A stretch of 64,000 bases of DNA from Symsagittifera roscoffensis (GCF_963678635.1 NC_087069.1:38124071-38188070); one strand, 5' to 3'. Shown: positions 1 to 12,297, counted from the first letter of the stretch. Program-made: numbers and translations. The notes: generated by a model from the sequence alone, not told the origin.

Positions 1-43
1 AGGTGAGACAAACACCTGTGAATATACCTGATAGATAAATTTT

Positions 44-202
44 CCCGTGCTCGTTGCTTGAGGGTGAGGCAACATTACCCAGCCCAGAAAAATAACCAAA
101 AAAATTGCATGTAGTTCTTAAGCAGGGGCACAACAGCGGTTCGCCGTGATGAGCTGTACAGCTCGTATGTTGGTCCTATCCCTCGTGGATAAATGATCTT
201 AA
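44..202 (+). repeat. SINE body, 5'-truncated copy
   Basis: This stretch is nearly identical to 24870-25026, from the CCCGTGCTCGTTGCTTGAGG block to the GTGGATAAATGATCTTAA tail. It lacks the tRNA-like head that precedes the other copy, which is usual for incompletely reverse-transcribed SINEs. The few substitutions between the copies suggest fairly recent activity. The family name is not known to me. Confidence 0.8.
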
Positions 203-1260
203 CTTCGGGCGAATAAAGAATTCTGCTAGAAGTTGTCTGCAACTTTTTTCCTGAAACAAACTTACCGGTTTTACTTCTAATAAAACATTGCCATTTAGCA
301 CCTAGCTCTCTGTAAATGCAGTTGGGGGCACTTTTGAATAATTCAGACCAAAAAAGTTTTTGAGTGCACTCTACACTCAAAATGAGTAATTATTCGCTTT
401 GAAAATAGCGATTAGAAAAACTTTGGTGCTTTGTATTTCAAGAACAGATGCTAAGAGAAAAACAAGGAGATGAAAGCTTTGATGGTGCGGGAACAACCTC
501 CAAAAACCAGGTCCCATCCTTAACCTTTCATCATTTATGCAAAAGCTACCTTAAACTAATTCATTTTTTGAGATTTGCGAAAAAATTTCTTCATATTTAG
601 GACATCAGGTAATCAAAGATTAATCGCTCCCAATGATTATGGATAATAATATTCATCCTGAGTACTATCGACAGAGGGTACAAGTATGATAGTTCGGTCC
701 CAGGAAGTAAACTGCGTGAACAGAGTGGAATCAGACACTTTGTACCGTCGTGGGTTAAGTTCAAATACAATGATAATGAATCAAACATCAGATCCCGTAT
801 CCAATGTGCTATTCCGGTGTACGGATGTGCAAGTTTCAATGCATTGCCGCCAATCTTAATATTGCAGAAAAACGTTAGGCTAAGGTGTTTTCGCAATTTC
901 CTCGACAGTGTTTCAGATGTCTTCCTTTCTAGAATCTAACTTTTGATTCTTCAACTTAGATTCTATTTTAAGAGCAAGAAATAATTGGTTGGCAAAATTT
1001 TGCCTCAGATGCAAACATATATGATGAGCAATGTTAATTCTTAGAAGCTTTATCATATTTACGAGACTTATTTTTGCTAAATTTATTGTTTCGTTTAAAT
1101 TCCTGTAGATTACTGTTTATCTATTCGTTTTAGAAAGCTTCCTCACACAAAATTGAGAAGTTAAGGTTGTTACCAATAGTGTTTCAAAAATTGATGCTGA
1201 GCCTTTACTGCCTACCTATTGTAAAAAAAATTATAATACTTATTGTGATGTGGACGAAGA
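203..1260. other. no gene recognised (downstream flank of JMJD6-like gene)
   Basis: AT-rich sequence with short open frames on both strands, none with a recognisable motif. On the minus strand it is the 3' side of the JMJD6-like gene. An AATAAG/TTATAAT stretch just past the TAA (about 1215-1235) could serve as a weak poly(A) signal. Nothing else is supported. Confidence 0.5.
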
Positions 1261-1553
1261 TTATGATGACGAAGCGTCACTGGAGTTCAAGCTCGTATCA
1301 CAACACGAGTCTGAATTAGACTGGATATCCGCAAGGATTGAAACACAGGCCGGATTTTTGCGACTCAACTCGTGCGCTATCTCGATCAGGTCTTCACGGC
1401 CCAGTTTAATCAGTGTCCGGTACAAATGGCGGCAGAATCTGGGTCTTTCCTAGGCAGTCTTGAGCCAGACGTGTTTGAAGTTGCCAGTGTTGAAGTAGTT
1501 CTGAGTTATGGCAACTGATATGTCAAGGTTCAATACTACGTGCCACCAACCTC
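1261..1553 (-). CDS. JMJD6: JMJD6-like last exon with in-frame TAG
   Basis: The exon follows a TTTAAG acceptor (dinucleotide at 1554-1555) and starts mid-codon, giving P-G-G-W-W across the junction. It supplies the distal metal-ligand His and the C-terminal helices. After LKTA the frame reads TAG at 1450-1452, exactly where relatives have a conserved Arg in the TVRGRPKLSRKWY-type segment. Beyond it the frame still matches (ERPRF, then RHLYRTL) and stays open for 62 codons to the TAA at 1261-1263, ending in a Ser-rich tail as in JMJD6. The continued similarity argues for a recent nonsense change, readthrough or a sequencing error rather than a natural end. Confidence 0.8.
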
Positions 1554-4500
1554 CTTAAACATGGCTTCAAAATTTACATCCCGACTGAGTTTAACTGAAG
1601 CGGAAAACAAAAGTTAATCGATAATTAAGCCCATTATAATTTCATTACTATTCTACCCAGAAAACAGCAGGATTTCAAACCAACCCCCGGATTTAGGGAG
1701 GTGGGGGCGGACTCTTTTTTACTTCAGGACTTCGACTCCCTGTCGACACAAAGGACCCCCATTTATACTACTTTGAGATATCCCTTTTTGGCTGACGGAC
1801 CCTAAAAACTATCTAAAGGTCCTTTGGTGCCAATACATACTAATTTTGAGGAGGGAGCGCGCGCCGAAAAAACGCCATTTTTTGGCCAATATTTTCCAAA
1901 ATCTTTTTTTGGCTTGTTTTTTTTTGTTTGAAAAGCATTGTTTTTTTGAAAAGCATTGTCTTTTTTGGCTTGTTTTTTGAAAAATTTACCTGCGACGCAG
2001 AAAATTTGGTCAAATTAAGGTCTTTATAAGGATTCGGGAGAGCTCAGAAAATCAATTTGGTTGACGAAAAAAAAGTCGAGCAAATTGAAAATCCTTTTCT
2101 CCCTCGAGAAAATCCATCCTAGATCCGCGCCTGTTTGAAACGGTCAAATGAAACAGATAAGTGCGCCAGACATTAAAAAAGCTTCAAGAAATCCTCAACT
2201 AAAAACATAGCCAGTAGAGATTTGAAAAAGATTGAATGAACGCAAGGAAAAACGAAAAAATATATATTGACTTGTTTTTTGAAAAAACTTGAATTTTCTA
2301 ATTTCGAAGGAAAAAATTAATGGACTATAAATCGTGTGGATTTTTCTGAAAATTTTTCGATTTACACTTCCATTTTCGGCAAATAATCAATTTGAGAAAA
2401 TTGTATCAGTAGGTAACTTTTTTATTCCGCTGGGAAGTCAATTAATAAAAAATTAAGTTTATTAAAATAATAACAGTTTTTCGTGACCTTCATCACGACC
2501 TACATTAAAGTCGTCAACTACGTTCATTGAATCTTTCAACAAGATTTAGGGAGGTGTGGGCCGACTCTTTTTTACTTCAGGACTTCGACTCCCTGACGAC
2601 CCAAAGGACCCCCATTTATACTATTTTGAGATATCCCTTTTTGGCTGACGGACCCTAAAAATTATCTAAAGGTCCTTTGGTGCCAATACATACTAATTTT
2701 GAGGAGGGAGCGCGCGCCGAAAAAACGCGATTTTTTGGCCAATATTTTCCAAAATCTTTTTTTGGCTTGTTTTTTTTTGAAAAGCATTGTTTTTTTGAAA
2801 AGCATTGTCTTTTTTGGCTTGTTTTTTGAAAAATTTACCTGCGACGCAAAAAATTTGGTCAAATTAAGGTCTTTATAAGGATTCGGAAGAGCTCAGAAAA
2901 TCAATTTGGTTGACGAAAAAGAAGTCGAGCAAATTGAAAATCCCCTTCTCACTCGAGAAAATCCATCCTAGATCCGCGCCTGTTTGAAACGGTCAATTGA
3001 AACAGATAAGTGCGCCAGATATTAAAAAAGCTTCAAGAAATCCTCAACTAAAACATAGCCAGTAGAGATTTGAAAAAGATTGAATGAACGCAAGAAAAAA
3101 ACGAAAAAATATATATTGACTTGTTTTTTGAAAAAACTTGAATTTTCTAATTTCGAAGGAAAAAATTAATGGACTATAAATCGTGTGGAGTTTTCTGAAA
3201 ACTTTTCGATTTACACTTCCATTTTCGGCAAATAACCAATTTGAGAAAATTGTATCAGTAGGTAACTTTTTTATTCCGCTGGGAAGTCAATTAATAAAAA
3301 ATTAATTTTATTAAAATAATAACAGTTTTTCGTGACCTTCATCACGACCTACATAAAAGTCGTCCACTACGTTCATTGAATCTTCCAACAAAATCTCCAC
3401 AAAAAGAAACACTTAAGAAAAAATCCTTAGAGATTACCATCGTCTGACAACACTACTAATTTAATCTCACTCAAACTACAGTCGTGTTCTCTCAAGTTGT
3501 TACACTTTGTTTTTTGTTCATATTTTCAACCAAGTTTATTGCATTAAATGGGCAATATCTTTTGATTAAATTAACCCAGCGTCGCGATGCTTGGCAAGTA
3601 GATTACACTTGCATTTTCACACGATACTATGTCCGGATGAAAGTTTGTTTACAATGTTTGTTCACAATGGTGTGAACATTTATTGTATTATTTTCTGATG
3701 GCACAGAAAACCCCAATTCTGTTAAGAAATCGGATTATACAGCTGAAAAAAATGGCCAGAAGCAAAGCCACATTGCCAATGCCTTAGGGATTTCTCGTAT
3801 GACTGCACAGAATCCTCAAATTGTATGAAGCAGAGGGATCAGCTGCAAAAAAAATTAAGAAGAAAAGTTTTACCTTTCGCGAAAAACCGAAATAGATCAG
3901 TTCGAGAGATCACAGGACATTTTAATCAAGGTCAGGACAAGAAAAGGTGTATATCCTTTGTATTCAAACAAATTAAACTGCTTGGCGCGTCAAAAGTTGT
4001 CCAGAAAAAGCAAATGATTATAAGGAAATATAACGAACTTCGTCGTAGAAAGTGGGCTCGTGAACCAAAATCTTGGAATTTTCTAGACTGGCGAAAATAT
4101 ATTTTTTCAGACGAGTGCAAGATCGAAGTGAACACAAATAAGAAGACTTTAGTCTGGAAATTCAAGGCGGATCCTGCATGGATGAATCCCCAGGAAAAGA
4201 AATCAAAACGCATTTTTTCCGTAATTATTTGGGGTTGCGTGACCTACCACGGATTTCGCAAATTAGAGAAGATTAATGGAACTTTCAACAGCAAAAAATA
4301 CAAGGAAATACTAGAGCGAAATCTGCTGGATGTTATCAACAGCTTTCACGGAGACGAGTATGTATTCCAACAGGACAACGATCCCTGCCATGTTTCAAAT
4401 TTAATGAATACGTTTTTCACAGAAAAAGACATCGTAACGACTACATGGCCCCCTCAATCACCCGACATTAATATCATCGAAAACCTGTGGAAGATGCTGA

Positions 4501-7500
4501 AGAAATCTCTAAAAGATAGCAATATCGAATTTCGATCTAGAGACCAGTTGTATGAAGAAATAGAAAAACACTGGAATCTGATTACTCAAGATGCCATTAA
4601 CAAACTGTACGATTGCTTGCCTCGGCGAATGGCTGAAGTATTGAACATGAGGGGTGAAATAATCAAGTATTAGACCTTTTCGATGTGTACATTGTGTTTT
4701 TTTTTGTCGCATAAGTGTAACAACTTGAGAGAACACGACTGCAGGTTGTGTTTTTCCGGTGGATAGTTCTCTTTCATACTTCTCTTTCATCGCAGAGCTT
4801 TTCTCAAACTGAACTGTTTTAGATAAGTACATATTAGCCAGCTTCTGAAAAATATCCGGAAATCAAATTTCACCGTGTACGTTTGATTCGAAACTCAACG
4901 TCGGGCTGGACTTATGATTCGGAGGTTCCATGAGTCGTGAAAAACATTGCATCGAATTTGGCTTGAGATTAGACTTGGAGAACTAGCCTGGTATGAATAC
5001 CGTTTCCCCAGGGAGCTGTACGAACTCTATGGGTCTCCATTTGGCTGGCCAGGCGGCACTGGTTACTCTGGGATGTACGAAACGGAACCACGTCACCGCC
5101 TCGGCCTCTTGTTTCCCACAGTTGTCACTATACTAAACAGCCCAGCAACACCGTCCTCGTAAAAATTATAACCACAAAACTTGTTTTAGAAAATTTCACG
5201 TGACAGATGTCTCAAACCAAACATAGACAATCTGGGAAAGCACAGGAAAGATATATCAATATTGTATTTTCAACGCAAAGAGAAGCAACCGCTCATGCTT
5301 GAGGCTCCAATTTAGACTTAATTCTTGTTTTCTTTCGTCAAAACAGCCCTTATTAAGAAAGCTTGTGGCTCAATGGCTTCCTCAAGTATCAATCATGCGC
5401 ATGAAAATTGATCAGTTAAATTACCAAATATTGGAATCTACTTGTGGTTTTAAAAGATGTCCGGGCACTTCGTTCGGCAGCAGACACCACCGCTTGGCTC
5501 CTCGGACCAAAGAGTTCCAGGCAGAAGTGGCCAGACGGTCAATGTGGATTCCAGTGCCAGATCTCGGAGGACCAATCACTATCCACCTGCAATTCAAGCA
5601 AAAATAATTTGCTAATAGTAAAACAGAGGAGTATAAACAGGCAGTACCGAATTTAAGAATGGGGTTAATTGATCCTTTCAATGCCAAAAGCTCACTCTTT
5701 TTGATCTTTTTGATCATTAAAAAAATAGATAAAATAGGGTCTCTTTTCTATACTGTTTTGAAAGCTCGGAAAAACTATTTGGTCGACATAGAGAAAAGAC
5801 AACAAAACTATCAAATGCTTTTATATAACCGCAAATGGAGACAAGACTGCTCGTATCGGGGTGAAGTCCTGAATGTTCCGACTGCCTTTTAAGGTCTATG
5901 GAGCAGTAACGTCATGAAAAATTTAAATGTAATGAAATAAAATAAAAATATTTTAAAAAAAAAATTTTTGAGGAAATATCCCCCCACGCGTCATAATAAG
6001 TACAAAGTGACAGATTTTGCTCCTATTAACAAATCAATTATAGCATATAAGCTTCCTTCAACCAATTTGGAACGATTTCTATGACTGATTAAATCTCCAC
6101 TTATATTTCGCGCGTTAATTGTCCCAAATTGGCCAAAATGGTAATCTTTAAACCCCCATAACTTTACGAAAAAAAATCACAGGTGAAATATCTTTTCAAA
6201 TTTAAGCTCAAGACAACAATACCTTTTGAATGATTAAAAAAACTTCCGTCAAAAGTTGCTAGTTAAAAAGTCGAAATTTGTCTGAAGAAAAAAAACCCAC
6301 CCCGAGCATAAACAATCCGTTACTTTCGTTACGAAAATCGGAACAAAAAAGATGCCTGTAGATACGCGCCTGCACATCAGCCAATGTTCAGAACAGATAC
6401 CATAAAACACAAACGAAAGAAAAACTATCATTCGAGTAACACGAAGCTAGTGCAAATATAGCGAACAAACAGTTGGACAGAGTCAAGGAACGCAAGAATA
6501 CAGAAAAAACATTATTGGCTTACATGTCTTTCGAACTTCAATTTTTGAATTTTAAAACAATATACATGGCCCTAAAACTTCTTCAACTTTAAGAATAAAT
6601 TTGACAATTTTTTGATAAAATTAACTCAATTTGAGAAAACTGGATCAATATATAAAGTTTTTATTCCGCTGGGTTATCTGAAAATTAAAGTCGAAATTAA
6701 AAACGATCACGTTTTTCGTAATCTTTAGTTTTCGCTGTTCGGCAGTGGAAATTGCCTTCCTCTTAACAAAAGAAATGAACTAAATTTTAAAAAAATCTCA
6801 AGTCAATTCGCGAACAAATTTTATGACTTTTCCTGAAAACAAAAAACATCACATACATAAGAGTCTGAACTACGCTCATCGACTCTTAACTATTAACAAG
6901 AACTCAAATGTCTGAAACTGCATCAATTCAGTAATAATTCCGCGAAACGTTGGGCACCGAAACGACAAAGTTTTTATTGGCTGGTTTATAAACTCTTTAT
7001 AAACGCTCATTTAAGGTTCGCACAAAACTTGACTGTTCTAAAATGCGCAAATCCCTAAAAATACTGGCTTAAAGATCTCTTTTATCTCAGAAATAAGACC
7101 CTTAAAAATCGACAGCGCAAAAATTGACTTTCTGTACTTTCAGAAAACCCAATATATAATAAATTCAATATTTTTTTCCAGGATAATCATTATTTTATAG
7201 ATCAGACTCTTGCTTAATTTACTTATTCGTTCTTAATCATTTATACGTATGCTTAATAACATCTGCTGCCATCAACTGTTTAATCTAGCGTAACTAATTA
7301 ATGAACAACAATTCATTTTTTTTGAAATATTTGAAAAAATCATAGAACTTTTTTTGAAGCAATAAAATCCATTATAATCGATTATAATCAACTATATTTT
7401 TTGAAAGTTTAAACCAATTATAATCCAAAATTACTCATTTTTGCATTCTTTCAGTGCGATCTTTGAATAGTGCAAGCTCAAAGAAATAAAAAATGCTCAA

Positions 7501-9240
7501 ACCCCAAAACTACTGGCTAAAAGATCTCTTTTACCTCAGACATAAAACCATAAAAAGCCGAAAGCACAAAAATTTGACTTTCTGTAATTTCAAAAAAAAG
7601 TCAATATATAATAAATTCAAATTTTTTTCCAGGATAATCATTATTTTATGAATCAGATTCTTGTTTAATTTACTGATTTGTTCTCAATAATTTGTACCTA
7701 TGCTTAATAACACCTGCTGCCAACAATCATTTATTCTAGCTTAGTTACGCTAGATTAAATGATTGATGGCAGCAGATGTTATCAAGCATACGTTATTATC
7801 AAGCATACGCAAAAATTATTGAGAACAAATAAGTACACTAAACAAGAATCTGATGCATAAAATAATGATTATCCTTGAAAAAAAAATGAATTTATTTATT
7901 GACTTTTTTGAAATTACATGAAGTCCATTTTTTCATGAACAGCAATCAGATTTTATAAAATATGGAAAATGTCATGTCTCAAAAGCCGAAAAAGAATCTG
8001 AGCTGTCATAATCATAGGCCTGTTTCGCAAACCCTGGGGTACCCTGTGAAAGCACATTAACTTAACGCTAAGAACTTCATTAAAAAAACATGCAAAATGA
8101 CATAACTCAGCAATCCTAATTAAAGTTCACATCCGCAACCTCTGGGAGTACGCTAACAAAAGCCGAAAGTAAGCTTGATAGTTTCAAATTTAAAAAATTT
8201 GTTTTTTATAACATGAATTTTTTTGAAAAGTTTTGACAAAATCATAAAAACATATCGGAATCAAAAGAAAGTTTGAGCAATCATATGTGAAACCACTTAA
8301 GTACCCGGGGCATAAAGTTGAGAATTTCAAAAAATGTGAAATAAACCGATAAATCGTTTTTTAAGTTTGCGTTGCGAAAAAAGGGAAAAGTACTGTAGGG
8401 TTCAGGCATTGAAATCTTTTAAGTTGATATCAATTTTCGATGCAATATATGCTCCTAACAGTCGAACATTACACGTGTAATAAATTAACCTATAGGGCGG
8501 TCGCTTTCCCTCTCTTGTGTGTTGGAACAGATCTTCTCGGAACAAATTGGGCACATTATAAAAATTCAGCAGCTTCTTCCGCTTCGGATCTTCTCCGAAG
8601 TTGGAATCAAGCACGCAAAGTGGAGAATCATCCCGAGTGGAAACCATGTATTGGAGGTAGTACTTCAATTTGATTTTTACGGGACATCTTTTGTCGTCTT
8701 CGCCGCATTTAAACTTCAGTTTGCTGAATTTTCTATAGAGCCAGGCAAGAGTGGACCATTTGGTGTTGCCCTGTGATCAGATCAGTGTATTTTATTCAGC
8801 AGCTTTTCAGGAATTCAACTTTTTTCAGATTTCAAGTTTGACCTTAATTATCTTCCGCAAAAAACGTTTATCTTGAACCAGTGTACAAGCGACCCATAAA
8901 TATTTTGTTATGCTGGTTTCCAAAAAAAAAGGTAGATTGTTTTGCACCAGCCCGTTACACCTAATATAACACTACAATACACTGCCTGATAAGCTGGCCA
9001 GTCATCCATTAGATGTGTGAATATTGCAGGCATGCTTGGTTTCTCAAATCTCTCAATGAATTCCAACTCAGTGAGCGCCTTTCCATCAATCCTGTCAATT
9101 ACATAAGGTCTCGCCTGCATCATTTCTTTCGAAATCTCCACAGGCAATTTGTCAAGTCTGTTTGTGAAGTTTTTCCGAAATTCTTCCAAGTCTAGGGTAC
9201 AGAACAAGCGCTCTGCGCTGAATAGATCCCCCGTGACGAG
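1261..9240 (-). CDS. JMJD6: JMJD6-like Fe(II)/2-oxoglutarate-dependent JmjC hydroxylase gene, five exons recognised
   Basis: Exons in transcript order are about 9240-8983, 8770-8490, 5586-5442, 5132-4988 and 1553-1261. The translated exons follow the JMJD6 family in order. Exon 2 carries KFKCGEDD, the STRDDSPL block and KRPPYR. Exon 3 carries [13 protein letters not shown], which supplies the metal-binding H-x-D, and the AKRW lysine expected to bind 2-oxoglutarate. Exon 4 carries EAVTWF and PGETVFIPG. Exon 5 carries [10 protein letters not shown], which supplies the second metal-binding His, and AITQN. Family members are nuclear lysyl hydroxylases, with arginine demethylation also proposed. 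Splice phases agree at every junction. The most 5' exon ([21 protein letters not shown]) matches the family more loosely and the true start codon was not found; further 5' exons may lie above 9242. Two junctions seem to use GC donors, and a TAG interrupts the last exon, so this copy may be truncated or a pseudogene. Confidence 0.85.
1691..3394. repeat. tandem duplication, two ~853-bp units
   Basis: 1691-2543 and 2544-3394 are direct copies with only scattered differences. Each starts at TTTAGGGAGGTG and ends at CATTGAATCTTTCAACAAGAT or its close variant. The units contain AAAAGCATTGTTTTTTTG repeats and a GGAGGGAGCGCGCGCCG block, and no convincing coding frame. They lie in the last long intron of the JMJD6-like gene. 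Confidence 0.9.
3479..4741 (+). mobile_element. Tc1/mariner-type DNA transposon copy
   Basis: The ends are perfect ~29-bp inverted repeats: CAGTCGTGTTCTCTCAAGTT at the left and its reverse complement ending at 4741. A TA precedes the left end (3477-3478); the right flank reads CA, probably a mutated TA target duplication. The ~1.26-kb length, the terminal repeats and the DD34E transposase fit Tc1. It is inserted in an intron of the JMJD6-like gene, in antisense orientation. Confidence 0.92.
3719..4673 (+). pseudogene. Tc1 transposase, disrupted N-terminus
   Basis: The catalytic half is open from 3825 to 4673. It shows the DDE triad as [12 protein letters not shown] and [11 protein letters not shown], with the D-to-E spacing of the Tc1 DD34E group. 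The N-terminal helix-turn-helix ([17 protein letters not shown]) is at about 3750-3808 in another frame, separated by a frameshift around 3810-3825. The region after ITGHFNQGQ is shorter than in intact Tc1 transposases, implying loss of much of the second DNA-binding helix-turn-helix. The copy should be non-autonomous, although its terminal repeats look mobilisable in trans. Confidence 0.88.
4986..4987 (-). other. GC splice donor of JMJD6-like exon 4
   Basis: The exon ends ATACCAG and the intron begins GCTAGT. Joining to GAGGTTGGTGG at 1553 restores the invariant PGGWWH motif in phase. A GT donor at this position would not. The intron (1554-4987) is about 3.4 kb. Confidence 0.7.
7060..7297 (+). 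repeat. half-copy of the palindromic MITE with flank
   Basis: Direct similarity to about 7508-7740, including the GATCTCTTTTA block, GGATAATCATTATTTTAT and TGCTTAATAACA. Only one arm of the palindrome is present. Confidence 0.75.
7583..7918. mobile_element. palindromic (foldback) MITE
   Basis: The sequence starts TGTAATTTCA and ends with its reverse complement TGAAATTACA. The two arms (about 165 bp each) are imperfect reverse complements throughout: GGATAATCATTATTTTAT in the left arm is matched by ATAAAATAATGATTATCC in the right, and both carry the GCAGCAG/CTGCTGC block. There is no coding capacity. The arms meet near 7745, so it could form a near-complete hairpin. The transposase family that mobilised it is not evident. 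Confidence 0.8.
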
Positions 9241-9889
9241 CTCTAAAACACAAGGCCAAACAAAGCTATTAGGATTTTTAGGACTACTACATTTAGCCGT
9301 TGAGGAACGAGCTGTAAGAAATTTTCAACAAGAAAGTATAAAACCACGAAGCGTACAAATGAATTGTATTTCAATACAAAAACATAGCCAACAGACAGAA
9401 AGAAAACAGATTCAACGAACGCTAAGAGACAAAAAATACCGACTTAAAATTTTTTTAATTTCAACTTTTCAACACAGAGGCGAAGTTGCACTTCGCATAC
9501 AGAAGCAAAAGTATGACCGATAAAGCTACTGGGAAAACTTAATGAGTCAAATTTCGAGTCTACAAAACTTCTCAAAAGACGCACACCAATTATGAGTCTA
9601 TGTAATTTCTAAGTGACGCAATCCAGTTATGGCGCATTAGCAGTACCAGTCAATTTGAAAACAAAAGAAATTTACCAACTAGCACGCCTCAATTTATAGA
9701 GTGACGCATTTTAACTAGTACTAGCGTGTAACGCACCTCCAGTGCTTCAAATTTTTGACAACTCGTGAAAAATTACATATACTGGAAACCACATCTGCAG
9801 GCTTTTAGTGTACTCTGACACACCCAATTAAATGTTTGGTAATTTCATATTTGATAATTTTTTTTAATACCTATTTTCGGTCATCTCGA

Positions 9890-10620
9890 AAACGTCAAAT
9901 CTCGAAAAGTACAAATATTTGAGTAGTGATACTTGGAGGCAAGATTTACAACTCCTGGGAGTACCCTGGCAGCACCCAATTACAGGGTTGGGATATCTAA
10001 ACTTTATGAGTTTTTGTAATCTAAGTTACCTGAAAGCTTTGGAAAAATCATAAAAAGCCTCATATCTCGAAAACTACAAGAATTTGAGCAGCAAAATTTG
10101 GAGGCAAGATTAGCAGAACCATGAGTTCACAGACAGCACCAAACTAAAGCGTTACGAATTTCAATTTATAAAAAAAAACTCAAAGTTGAATTTTCTGTAA
10201 AAAGTTTAGAAATATCACAAAAAAGTCATATCTGCAAAACTACAAAGATTTGTTTGGGTTTTCTGGATTTTTTTATCACAAAAAACGTCATTTCCTTGAA
10301 ATCACAAAAAACGTCAATTCCTTGAAATGACAAAAAACGTCATATCTCGAAAACTACAACGATTTCAGCCGTCTCATTTGGAGGCAAGAGTCGCATTCCT
10401 TGAGAGTACTCTGACAGCACCCAACTGCAAGGTTGGGTTATTCAAGTTTTGTAATTTCTTATGTAATTTGAGTTCTCTGAAAATCTTTGAAAAAAAAATC
10501 AAAAAATCGTCGTATCTCGTACACTAAAAAGATTTGAGCATTCTTAATTGGACGTCAAAAATGCAACCACGTTGTGAATTCTGATAGCATCCAACTATAA
10601 GGCTGCTTTTTTAAACTGGG
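9890..10620 (+). repeat. degenerate tandem repeat (~170-bp period)
   Basis: The phrase CATATCTCGAAAACTACAA, then TTGGAGGCAAGA, then ACAGCACCCAACT recurs with divergence near 9895, 10065, 10335 and 10508. Related partial units appear around 8020-8330. No coding frame runs through it. It is probably an old satellite-like or dispersed repeat. Confidence 0.6.
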
Positions 10621-11407
10621 CGGAATAACCACTAAAATCAATATGGAAAATCGAAAAAATCTTAACCATTGCAATTTACGATACAGCTTAAACGTGAAAT
10701 TTTTTTTTCGTTAATTATGCAAAAATATTACGTTGAAAAAGCTCTAAAGCGGCAAGATAGTGAAGATGGCATTTAAAATTATATTAGATAGATATAAAAA
10801 GATAGAAAGAACGATCAAAAAAGGATTGAAAAAGAAAGATCGAAAAAGAAGGATAGAAAAAAAACAGATAGAAAAATAAATAGAGAAAAGAGATAGAAAA
10901 AAAAGACAGAAAGATCAAAAAACAAGGATCAAAAAAGAAAGATAGAAAAAGAAAGACAGAAAAGTTCAAAAACAAAGATAGAATAATATCGAAAAGGAAG
11001 GGTCGAAAAAAATTAAAAAAATAGATCGAAAAAGATGGATCGAAAAAAAAGACAGAAAAAAGATAGAAACTCCAGATAGATAGATTGGAGACAACCGTTT
11101 GACAGTAGTACTACTTTGAGCTGAATCGTCGAAGCCAAATTGAAAATTAAAAAATTAGGAGACGGGTAGACAGACAAAACCAAATTAATTTAAAAAGCAG
11201 GTACACAGACAGACTTAATTTGACCTCGAAAAAAATAATGAAAAACTAATGACCTTGCGGACAACTACTTGAAAAAATTTCTTAAGCATTGGAATATATG
11301 ATATAGCTTAATCATGAAAAAATTCTTTCGTTAAACATGCAAAATTATTAAGCTTAAACATGGGAGATAGCTGTCAGTAACACTTATATATAGTAGAGTT
11401 AGGTAGA

Positions 11408-11410
11408 TAC

Positions 11411-11505
<95 letters not shown>
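11408..11505 (+). repeat. (GATA)n microsatellite
   Basis: About 24 uninterrupted copies of the tetranucleotide GATA. The neighbouring 10784-11090 tract of GAAAAAGA-type repeats is a degenerate relative. Confidence 0.97.
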
Positions 11506-12297
11506 TGAAAAAGTTCATTAAAAACATCCGACCCTGCCCATGTGCGAACCCTCTTATTTTGTTGCTGGTCTCCTTGCCTACCTCTACGCTTAAGATCAAT
11601 GATACCCTGAAGCTAAAATGACATTTGTAATATAATAGTCTGGGTTAATATCCCTAGCATCGGCTGTAATTAATAGCTGGATCAAAGTGATCATTTTCAA
11701 AATGAACACAGTTTGTCGCAACAATATTTGCGTCTTAGGTTGAAAAGAAGAGAGTTCATAATATAACACAAGCTATGCTTGTGTAAAGAAGAAACTATAT
11801 GCAGGTAAAGCTCATTGAGTTTCAAGAATAAATAATCATTGACACTTTTTGATAAAATTAACTCAATTTGAGAAAATTGGATTAATGGGTAATTTTTTAA
11901 TTCGTTTAAGAAATCTGAAAATCAAAATCTACTTTATAAATTATGATTCGCTCACATTTTTGTGACCTTAACATTTTTGCTGTTCGAAAGTGGATCTTGT
12001 CTTCTTTTAACAAAAAAAACGATCTGAACTTACAAAGAAATCAGAATTCAAAAAGCGCGAAATCAAGTTTGAGCGTAAACAAACTTTTTACAATTTTTTT
12101 CCTGAAAAAAATCACGAATATAAGAGTAGTTCATTGAGTCTTTTTTGACTAAATTAACATTAAGTTCATGAACATCACAACCCAAAAATACGCTAATTTA
12201 GAAAAATTTATTCTGTTCTAGTCTAGCCCTCACATTACTATTCTAAAATTTTTAGCTCACGGCTCTATTTCCTCCTTTTCATTTTGAGCGTTGCTTC

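Larger units (their letters stand above)
5587..8489 (-). other. intron of JMJD6-like gene
   Basis: Bounded by a TATAG/GTTAAT donor at the high-coordinate end and a GAATTGCAG/GTGG acceptor at the low end; the junction codon gives Arg-Trp as expected for the family. It is AT-rich and contains the palindromic MITE at 7583-7918 and its half-copy at 7060-7297. No other gene was seen inside. Confidence 0.7.
9243..12297. other. no gene recognised; low-complexity and repeat region
   Basis: Apart from the tandem repeat, this interval holds a long purine-rich GAAAAAGA/GATAGAAA tract (10784-11090) and a GATA microsatellite (11408-11505). The open frames over these tracts are composition artefacts. Confidence 0.5.

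Noticed and set aside
597-896. Minus-strand 99-codon ORF as a gene
   Set aside because: No recognisable motif, AT-biased codons and no conserved context.
4947-5162. Plus-strand 71-codon ORF
   Set aside because: Antisense shadow of a JMJD6-like exon (4988-5132).
10784-11090. GAAAAAGA-rich tract as a CRISPR-like or coding repeat
   Set aside because: No spacer-repeat structure; it is degenerate low-complexity sequence.
11399-11599. Open frame of 66 codons on the minus strand
   Set aside because: Pure Ile-Tyr-Leu-Ser translation of the GATA repeat.
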